64,000 nt of DNA, from the NCBI RefSeq assembly GCF_014652675.1, contig NZ_BMZG01000001.1, positions 1 through 64,000 on the forward strand. The letters are read 5' to 3'. Both the position numbers and the translations under genes were made by a program. A model generated the notes under the pieces. It was not told the DNA's origin. It ran no database searches and saw nothing but the letters and a program-made list of their open reading frames with translations. The DNA is from Formosimonas limnophila. Its GTDB lineage: Bacteria > Pseudomonadota > Gammaproteobacteria > Burkholderiales > Burkholderiaceae. Positions 59,101-64,000 of this stretch are shown one piece after another. Positions within the stretch are counted from its first letter, which is position 1. Each line of letters opens with the position of its first letter.

Positions 59101-59289
59101 CGTCTATTTTTTAAAAATCACCTGATTTGGCCTTGTTTCAGTTAAGATAACCGCAAATGTTATTTTCTAACTGCTTGAAATGATTTGTTTTTTGCAGATA
59201 TTTCTCAACTCAACCTGTGGCTTTGCTGAGTGATTTTTAAAAAGTAGATTATCCTCGTTTCATCACACATTCATTATAAGGAGTTGTCC

Positions 59290-60000
59290 ATGCCCGCCTA
59301 CAAACGTGTTTTACTCAAATTATCAGGTGAAGCCCTCATGGGCGACGACGCATTCGGCATCAATCGCGCCACCATCGAGCGCATGGTCGCCGAGATTAAA
59401 GAAGTTGCTGAGATGGGTGTCCAAATCGCCATCGTCATCGGCGGTGGTAATATTTTTCGCGGTATGGCAGGCGGCGCAGCTGGGATGGATCGCGCCACAG
59501 CCGACTATATGGGCATGATGGCCACCATCATGAACGCACTCGCACTGCAAGACGCCATGAAACACGCAGGCGTCGAAGCCCGTGTGCAATCCGCACTTCG
59601 TCTTGACCAAGTCGTCGAACCTTATATCCGCCCACGCGCCATGCGTCACCTTGACGAAGGCAAAATCGTCATATTCGCCGCAGGTACAGGCAATCCATTT
59701 TTCACCACCGACACTGCCGCTGCGCTGCGCGGTGTCGAAATCGGTGCGGAAATCGTCTTAAAAGCCACTAAAGTCGATGGTGTCTACAGCGCTGATCCGA
59801 AAAAAGACCCGAATGCCACCCGCTACAGCACCATCTCATTTGACGAAGCCATCAGCAAAAACCTCCAAGTTATGGACGCCACTGCATTCGCCCTGTGCCG
59901 TGACCAAAAAATGCCGATTAAAGTCTTCTCGATTGTCAAAGAAGGCTCGCTCAAACGCATGGTCATGGGTGAGGATGAGGGCACACTCGTTCATGTTTGA
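59290..60000 (+). CDS. pyrH: Uridylate kinase
   Basis: A 236-aa UMP kinase of the amino-acid-kinase family. Start ATG 59290 ([16 protein letters not shown]) is preceded by an AAGGAG site; a TTG six bases upstream is less likely. Motifs: [20 protein letters not shown] and [19 protein letters not shown]. The next gene is usually frr (ribosome recycling factor). Here it is replaced by a foreign cassette and other accessory genes, so frr must lie elsewhere. Confidence 0.97.
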   Translation: MPAYKRVLLKLSGEALMGDDAFGINRATIERMVAEIKEVAEMGVQIAIVIGGGNIFRGMAGGAAGMDRATADYMGMMATIMNALALQDAMKHAGVEARVQSALRLDQVVEPYIRPRAMRHLDEGKIVIFAAGTGNPFFTTDTAAALRGVEIGAEIVLKATKVDGVYSADPKKDPNATRYSTISFDEAISKNLQVMDATAFALCRDQKMPIKVFSIVKEGSLKRMVMGEDEGTLVHV

Positions 60001-60180
60001 GCGACGAAAATGTTTTAAAGTGCTGCGAAAATACGGTGCATGATTTTAGTGTGCTTTAGGATAAATAACAAAAAGTGACTTTACGTAACCTTTTGTTTTT
60101 AAGGTTTAATTTTGTTTTTTTAAATAGGATATGCGGCGAAATGAAAACGGAATATCAGTGTGTTTTGCCGTATAACTTAC

Positions 60181-60191
60181 GTTATGCGTCT
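60181..60191 (+). repeat. Cassette boundary core site (left)
   Basis: GTTATGCGTCT at the left end of the HEPN gene is the exact reverse complement of AGACGCATAAC at 60935-60945. GTTATGC recurs at 60971-60977. A G^TTATGC core at the start of a promoterless short gene is the hallmark of an integron cassette boundary. Confidence 0.65.
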
Positions 60192-60205
60192 CAATCGGAG
60201 CCCAC

Positions 60206-60931
60206 GTGAGCGATATTTACGCAAATGCGGTTGACTCGCTTCGAATTGGAATCGAGCACTTCCTGAAGGAGCCAGGCTATTCCAGTCGGAAGCACGCAAT
60301 TCTGACGCTCTTTCATGCAATCGAACTATTCCTGAAAGAGCAGTTGTATCGAACGAACCCGATTCTTATCTATCGGAACATCGACGCGAAGATCACCGAT
60401 GATTCAATGACGGTCGGGATTAAAGAGGCGCTCACGCGCCTAGAAAATCTTGGATTGGGTCTGCCGAAGCAACCGCAAGAAGTCATTGAACGGATTCAAA
60501 AGCGACGGAACCGCATTGAGCACCATCGCTACGATCATAAAGAAGAAGACGAAACCATTATCTCGGAGTCGCTCGCCTTCATTTTGTTCTTCGCAGATGG
60601 TGTGCTGAAGGCCAAACTTGAAAACGACGTATCACCTGAAACACTGCGCGAGATTAAAAGCTTGGTCTATGACCACCAAGACCGACACTGGATAGCAATG
60701 CATCGGCTTGAACAATGGATGTACGAAACTTGGCCAGATTGGAACAACGAGGAGTCAAACACTCCAGATGAGTTCGGTGGAACGCTTGACTGCCCAATTT
60801 GTCGCAAGTCCTACTTGGTAATTGGGTATCACGACAAACCATTCTGTTTTCACTGCAATACCTCTATTGACGCTGTCGAGTGCAACGACTGCGGCCGTAC
60901 TTATCTCGCCGGCGAAGGCTGTTGCTCGTGA
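60206..60931 (+). CDS. HEPN-like domain protein with C-terminal zinc ribbon
   Basis: A 241-aa protein starting at GTG 60206. The N-terminal ~150 residues are helical and end with IQKRRNRIEHHRYDH, carrying an RxxxxH motif of the type seen in HEPN ribonucleases and related proteins. The C-terminal part has three Cys pairs, CPIC, CFHC and CNDC with CC, forming zinc ribbons. It is flanked by short complementary sequences and an attC-like site, with only 14 bases between the left core and the start, so it appears to be an integron-type gene cassette. Base composition differs from neighbours. A defence or toxin role is possible, not shown. Confidence 0.7.
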   Translation: MSDIYANAVDSLRIGIEHFLKEPGYSSRKHAILTLFHAIELFLKEQLYRTNPILIYRNIDAKITDDSMTVGIKEALTRLENLGLGLPKQPQEVIERIQKRRNRIEHHRYDHKEEDETIISESLAFILFFADGVLKAKLENDVSPETLREIKSLVYDHQDRHWIAMHRLEQWMYETWPDWNNEESNTPDEFGGTLDCPICRKSYLVIGYHDKPFCFHCNTSIDAVECNDCGRTYLAGEGCCS

Positions 60932-60934
60932 GTC

Positions 60935-60977
60935 AGACGCATAACCGTGCGCAGCGCCGGTGACCTCCACGTTATGC
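60935..60977 (+). repeat. attC-like recombination site
   Basis: AGACGCATAAC (60935-60945) and GTTATGC (60971-60977) are inverted core (R) boxes with a 25-base GC-rich spacer that can fold further (GTG pairs with CAC next to the R boxes). Length is ~43 bases, shorter than most attC sites (57 or more). It lies 3 bases after the HEPN gene stop, the usual spot for attC. Confidence 0.6.
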
Positions 60978-61034
60978 TTTATCTGAATGAAATAGGTTGG
61001 TGGTTTTAATATTTCAATCCATGGGATTTAAAGC

Positions 61035-61063
61035 TTGACTGTTTTACTCAATTTTAATACAAC
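61035..61063 (+). promoter_or_regulatory. Promoter of riboswitch copy 1
   Basis: TTGACT (61035-61040) and TACAAC (61058-61063), 17 bases apart, precede the first yybP-ykoY-like element. The same promoter with a better -10 box (TACAAT) precedes copy 2. Confidence 0.65.
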
Positions 61064-61069
61064 CCACTC

Positions 61070-61221
61070 CATTCTTTGGGAATGTAGCTCCTTCATCGCA
61101 CTGTCGTCATTACGAAGTTATTGATTATTTCCGGCATGCAAGGCGTTCACGGTTGTGAATGCAAGCAAGACCTTAGAACTTGTTGACCATCGGTGTGGTG
61201 GAGCGGTTCTGGGTCTTTTTT
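61070..61221 (+). promoter_or_regulatory. yybP-ykoY (Mn2+) riboswitch, diverged copy 1
   Basis: The block is clearly homologous to 62655-62807: GTAGCTCCTTC, GGCATGCAAGGCGTTCACGG, GCAAGCAAGACCTTAGAAC and a terminator formed by AAGACC..AGAAC with GTTCTGGGTCTT plus T run. The consensus GGGGAGTAGC of the manganese-binding loop is changed to GGGAATGTAGC. It may therefore no longer bind manganese. The gene that follows is only a fragment, consistent with decay after duplication. Confidence 0.7.
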
Positions 61222-61239
61222 ATGCCATTTTGCTTAAGG

Positions 61240-61390
61240 CAGAGGAGCATCTGCCTATTATTTCTGCTGCTCAAGGGCGAGGAATGCCAGTGGTTGCTGT
61301 CTTTTTTGATAAGCCACTGTCGGTTTGTTTGGCTCGTAATGCGAAAAGGCCTGAAGACGAAGTGGTTTCGGAGCAAGCCCTAAAAATGTG
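61240..61390 (+). pseudogene. Fragment of a polynucleotide-kinase-like AAA ATPase
   Basis: In an open frame just after riboswitch copy 1, the residues GMPVVAVFFDKPLSVCLARNAKRP and VSEQALKM match the C-terminal half of T4-polynucleotide-kinase-like P-loop proteins (the V-x-V-FFD-P-L-x-x-CLARN block). The P-loop part and a normal start are absent, and the frame ends within ~25 unrelated codons at 61460. It is a remnant. Confidence 0.55.
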
Positions 61391-61433
61391 TTTTATAGCA
61401 ACAGCTGGTGTAGCGGCCCCTATGGTTTATGAG

Positions 61434-61874
61434 TTACTGAGTAGATTTGCAGGTGAATGATTTAATTTCATTGTTTCCTTCGATGTAAACGATTGGGTTG
61501 TATATCACGGTGCAAGAGCTTGTGCCTGTCGGTAAAGATTTGGTCAGTATCACTCGGGTTCTTGAGTAATGGCATGCTACTTCTCGTGGCTGTGAACGTG
61601 ATTTTTTGTCAAAATTCCAGCGTTGCAAATTCTTTTTTTGAACGTCAGGAATTAGGCTTGCCATGTCTTTTACCAAGCCGTCGTATACGCGGATTGATTG
61701 TAAGCGATGCGGACCATAATCGTCATTTGCTGGTTCATAACCTGATGGGGCGTTTAGTATTTCTTGAGTTGTTGTGATTTCTGCAGGGCATACCTCTGAT
61801 GACCAAGTGGTTGACGAGATACCAACCAAAGTCAACATAAAAACACCATTAAATATCAATTTTTTTGTGGTCAT
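61434..61874 (-). CDS. Secreted STY0301-like hypothetical protein
   Basis: A 146-aa protein from ATG 61874, behind AAGGAA. It has a signal peptide (KLIFNGVFMLTLVGISSTTWSS) and a mature part that begins with CPAEITTTQ and continues with RLQSIRVYDG, W near the middle, and ACHYSRTRVIL...C. The order CP...DG...W...CxY...C resembles STY0301-family periplasmic proteins of unknown function. It lies convergent with the short fragment and divergent from the MliC-like gene. Confidence 0.6.
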   Translation of the reverse strand: MTTKKLIFNGVFMLTLVGISSTTWSSEVCPAEITTTQEILNAPSGYEPANDDYGPHRLQSIRVYDGLVKDMASLIPDVQKKNLQRWNFDKKSRSQPREVACHYSRTRVILTKSLPTGTSSCTVIYNPIVYIEGNNEIKSFTCKSTQ

Positions 61875-62009
61875 GATTAATTTTTCCTTCTGCAAAAATA
61901 GCACGGTTTAGATTGGTCAAAAGTGTCGAAATATATTTGTTTGTTCAAACACGTATCGTCTGATTTTGTTATTATATAGATTGATTAAATTTTAAAAAGG
62001 ATATTTTAT

Positions 62010-62399
62010 ATGAAAAAAGCGTCTCTTTTTTTATCGGGGTTTGTTTTGTTGCTGGCGACTGAATCGATAGCGTTTGCAGCTCCTACCAAAGCGACTGCAT
62101 TAAAAGTTGTTTCTGGTAAAGAAGCTAATTATAAATGCAATAACGGCCAGTTTGCTACAGCAACTCATTATCGTTTATCCGATGGAAGCTTGGAGTTTAT
62201 CAAGATCAAGTATAAAAATGAAAACTATACGTTACCTCGTTTGCTTTCAGCCAATGGTGAGCGTTATGGCGAACCGATGATGTTGATGAACAAAAAAATT
62301 GAATGGTGGGAGCATCATGGTGAGGTGATTTTGACTGAAGATGTTAATGATGAAAAAGGAAAATCATTAACGTGTAAAGAACTTAATTCATCACAGTGA
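62010..62399 (+). CDS. MliC-like lysozyme-inhibitor domain protein
   Basis: A 129-aa secreted protein with a signal peptide ending AFAAP. The mature chain has YKCNNGQFATATHY, a central LPRLLSANGERYGEP, WWEHHGEVILTED and a C-terminal CKEL. Paired Cys at the ends and the S-x-x-GxRY and W-x-x-GE-x-x-L patterns are as in MliC/PliC c-type lysozyme inhibitors, which protect peptidoglycan from host lysozyme. It is not obviously a lipoprotein. The assignment is by pattern only. Confidence 0.5.
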   Translation: MKKASLFLSGFVLLLATESIAFAAPTKATALKVVSGKEANYKCNNGQFATATHYRLSDGSLEFIKIKYKNENYTLPRLLSANGERYGEPMMLMNKKIEWWEHHGEVILTEDVNDEKGKSLTCKELNSSQ

Positions 62400-62621
62400 T
62401 ACGAATAACTTTCTAGTCAGCTCGGTGTATTTTTTTATCCTGATGATTTGTTTTAATATGACCATATGAGATATAGGATTTATGGTCTGTTAATACTATT
62501 TTTTAACCTATTGATTTCAATAAGAAATATGGCGTTCTCCATCATAGGGACTTCATCCAATCTTTTATAAAACCATGTGGTTATAGGTTTGGTGTTAACA
62601 CGCCTTAATCTATTTTAAAGC

Positions 62622-62650
62622 TTGACTGTTTTACTCAACTTTAATACAAT
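62622..62650 (+). promoter_or_regulatory. Promoter of riboswitch copy 2
   Basis: TTGACT (62622-62627) and TACAAT (62645-62650), spaced 17 bases, precede the manganese riboswitch. The 220 bases between the MliC-like stop and this promoter hold no gene I can see. Confidence 0.75.
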
Positions 62651-62654
62651 CACT

Positions 62655-62807
62655 TCATTCTTTGGGGAGTAGCTCCTTCGTTGCACTGTCGTCATTACGA
62701 AATGATTCATCATTTCCGGCATGCAAGGCGTTCACGGCTGTGAATGCAAGCAAGACCTTAGAACTGTTGGCCATCGGTGTGGTGGAGCGGTTCTGGGTCT
62801 TTTTTTA
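62655..62807 (+). promoter_or_regulatory. yybP-ykoY (Mn2+) riboswitch
   Basis: The leader contains the signature GGGGAGTAGCTCC, then GGCATGCAAGGCG, and GCAAGCAAGACCTT, as in the yybP-ykoY class that senses manganese and often controls TerC/Alx exporters. The 3' strand of the closing stem (AAGACCTTAGAAC) can instead pair with GTTCTGGGTCTT followed by eight T, giving a terminator. Manganese binding would prevent termination. Downstream genes are the SnoaL-like protein (62883) and TerC (63529). Confidence 0.85.
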
Positions 62808-62882
62808 TACCTATTACCACACTTTTGGTTGTTTTTTGAGATGTATGAGTTGGATTTTAATTAACTGAAAAGGCTGAATAAA

Positions 62883-63440
62883 ATGAGTGCTAAATTTTTG
62901 ATTTCTGCGTTGGCGATGGTTTTCTTTACTAGTCAGGCATCCGCCAAAACGGTGGTTGTTAATCAAGTGATTTCTGAGCAAGAGGTTGTGGCTGCCCAAA
63001 ACAACTGGTGCAAGGCGCTGTTGGACATTGGCGGTGCTTATGAAAAAAATGGGCATGCTGCTGCCAAAGAGCTGGCTGCCCAAGTAATTGATGGTGCGTA
63101 TGGTTATCAATTAGGGGCTGTTTTGTTTAAGCCAACCTTAACCGTTAATCCTCAAACATTTAGAACCACGAGTGATGGTGCTTTGTCGTACTTTGTCGGT
63201 GGCGATTCTAACTTTCCGCAAGACACAGGATTTGCTTTAAAGGGGTGGAAAAAATGCGAAGTTGATAACGCCGCTATTTATTTGGAAGGTGACTCTGCTC
63301 TGACGATGGGTAAGGTGCACTTTGTAGGTAAAGACGGCAAAAAAACCACCGTTGATAAAACGTGGGGGTACGTCAAAGATGCTCAGGGTTCTTTGAGAAT
63401 AGTACTTCATCATTCCTCGCTTGAATATGCTGGCAAATAA
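62883..63440 (+). CDS. Secreted SnoaL-like protein (often mis-annotated as phosphoribosyl-AMP cyclohydrolase)
   Basis: A 185-aa protein with a signal peptide ending SQASAKT. The mature domain shows WCKALLDIGGAYEKNGHAAAKELA, DGAYGYQLGAVLFKPTLT, FRTTSDGALSYFVGG and a C-terminal RIVLHHSSLEY, the pattern of an NTF2/SnoaL-like family sometimes labelled phosphoribosyl-AMP cyclohydrolase, though it has no such metal site. It is the first gene after the manganese riboswitch and precedes terC by 88 bases. Function is unknown; a link to manganese is inferred. Confidence 0.65.
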   Translation: MSAKFLISALAMVFFTSQASAKTVVVNQVISEQEVVAAQNNWCKALLDIGGAYEKNGHAAAKELAAQVIDGAYGYQLGAVLFKPTLTVNPQTFRTTSDGALSYFVGGDSNFPQDTGFALKGWKKCEVDNAAIYLEGDSALTMGKVHFVGKDGKKTTVDKTWGYVKDAQGSLRIVLHHSSLEYAGK

Positions 63441-63528
63441 TTGGTTTGATGATTTCAAGCTAAACGGTGATGGCGGATGTCAAAGCTATCACCACATTTG
63501 AAAGCCCTATATACAAAGGAGAGTCGAT

Positions 63529-64000
63529 ATGGAAACGATTGGAACATGGTGGATGTGGACGGGATTTGCGGTCTTTGTCGTCGTCGCCATTGCGGTGGAT
63601 TTATTGGTCATGGAAAAACAGGGGGCACATAAAGTCACGATGAAAGAGGCGGCGTGGTGGAGTCTGCTTTGGTTTTCGCTCTCATTTGTCTTCGTCGCAT
63701 TGCTGTGGTGGTATTTAGACGGTAGTCAAGGACGTGAGGTGGCCAATACAGTGTCGATGCAGTTCATTACGGGTTATCTGGTGGAGAAAAGCCTGTCGGT
63801 GGACAATATTTTTGTCTTTTTGATGATTTTCACGTATTTCGCTGTGCCTGCAGAGTCGCAGAAACGTGCGTTAATTATCGGGATTATCGGTGCGATTGTC
63901 CTGCGGGCGATTTTGATTTTGGCTGGTGCGTGGTTGTTGGCTAAGTTTCACTGGCTGTTGTATGTATTTGGTGCGTTTTTGGTCATCACGGGTGCCAAAA
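63529..64000 (+). CDS. terC: TerC/Alx family membrane protein, manganese exporter-like (5' part)
   Basis: The first 157 codons are in the window; the gene runs off the end. An AAAGGAGAG site precedes ATG 63529. The visible part has four or more transmembrane helices, the motif AIAVDLLVMEK in helix 1 and FITGYLVEKSLSVDNIFVFL in the conserved TerC core, with acidic residues in the membrane. Alx/TerC proteins export manganese and are typical targets of yybP-ykoY riboswitches, as here. Confidence in the family is high; the substrate is inferred. Confidence 0.93.
   Translation, partial: METIGTWWMWTGFAVFVVVAIAVDLLVMEKQGAHKVTMKEAAWWSLLWFSLSFVFVALLWWYLDGSQGREVANTVSMQFITGYLVEKSLSVDNIFVFLMIFTYFAVPAESQKRALIIGIIGAIVLRAILILAGAWLLAKFHWLLYVFGAFLVITGAK

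Noticed and set aside
60181-60977. Full integron at the pyrH junction
   Set aside because: No integron integrase, attI or array of cassettes is visible; only one cassette-like unit is present.
61155-61460. A complete 101-aa protein after riboswitch copy 1
   Set aside because: The supposed start lies inside the riboswitch aptamer and the P-loop half of the kinase family is missing, so I treat it as a fragment.
62883-63440. Phosphoribosyl-AMP cyclohydrolase (HisI)
   Set aside because: The protein is secreted and lacks the HisI metal-binding Cys residues; the name is a known transfer error for this family.

Overview
The window looks like the chromosome of a betaproteobacterium, most likely Burkholderiales, with moderate GC. 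The evidence is the leuS-lptE-holA order, a BPSS1780-type membrane protein, a COG2334-type homoserine kinase, Burkholderiales-like 5S and tRNA-Met sequences, and a complete phenylalanine/tyrosine catabolic operon. I cannot name the genus.

Layout. 1-80: 3' end of a 5S rRNA and its terminator. 326-3737: CPBP protease, queA, folD and an Lrp/AsnC regulator. 3863-9362: six-gene operon hppD-hmgA-fahA-maiA-phhA-phhB, divergent from the Lrp gene, taking phenylalanine to fumarate and acetoacetate. 9437-16580: dacB, holA, lptE, leuS, and a puuB-like oxidase. 16600-28367: a mobile region inserted at the 3' end of a tRNA-Met gene. 28351-60000: mostly core genes (thrB, a copper cluster, LOG protein, polA, cca, slt, 5-FCL, RNase II-like, glnD, map, rpsB-tsf-pyrH), plus a hydroxylase/aldolase pair under an RpiR regulator and a fatty-acid-hydroxylase/reductase fusion. 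60001-64000: a plastic region replacing the usual pyrH-frr junction. It holds an integron-like HEPN gene cassette, two copies of a yybP-ykoY (manganese) riboswitch, small secreted proteins and the start of a TerC/Alx exporter.

The mobile region is the most interesting part. All genes run in one direction: integrase, orphan 245-aa protein, AlpA-like regulator, HUH-type Rep-like protein, type ISP restriction-modification enzyme, putAbiC-type membrane protein, CxxC mini-protein and a small-terminase-like protein. This is the layout of a phage-inducible chromosomal island (PICI-like phage satellite) carrying anti-phage cargo. Its outer end (18323-18333) repeats 11 bp of the tRNA-Met 3' end. Beyond it lies a decayed second copy of the same element: a frameshifted TerS, a nearly identical CxxC protein, a divergent putAbiC, the last codons of the ISP enzyme, the first ~41 codons of the integrase, and an att-like site. 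Two related satellites were therefore once in tandem, and the outer one lost its middle.

Other points of note: an Fe(II)/2-oxoglutarate amino-acid hydroxylase overlapping an L-threonine aldolase, which suggests a hydroxylate-then-cleave route for a free amino acid; and a HEPN/zinc-ribbon gene with an 11-base complementary pair at its ends, typical of an integron cassette but with no integron integrase here.
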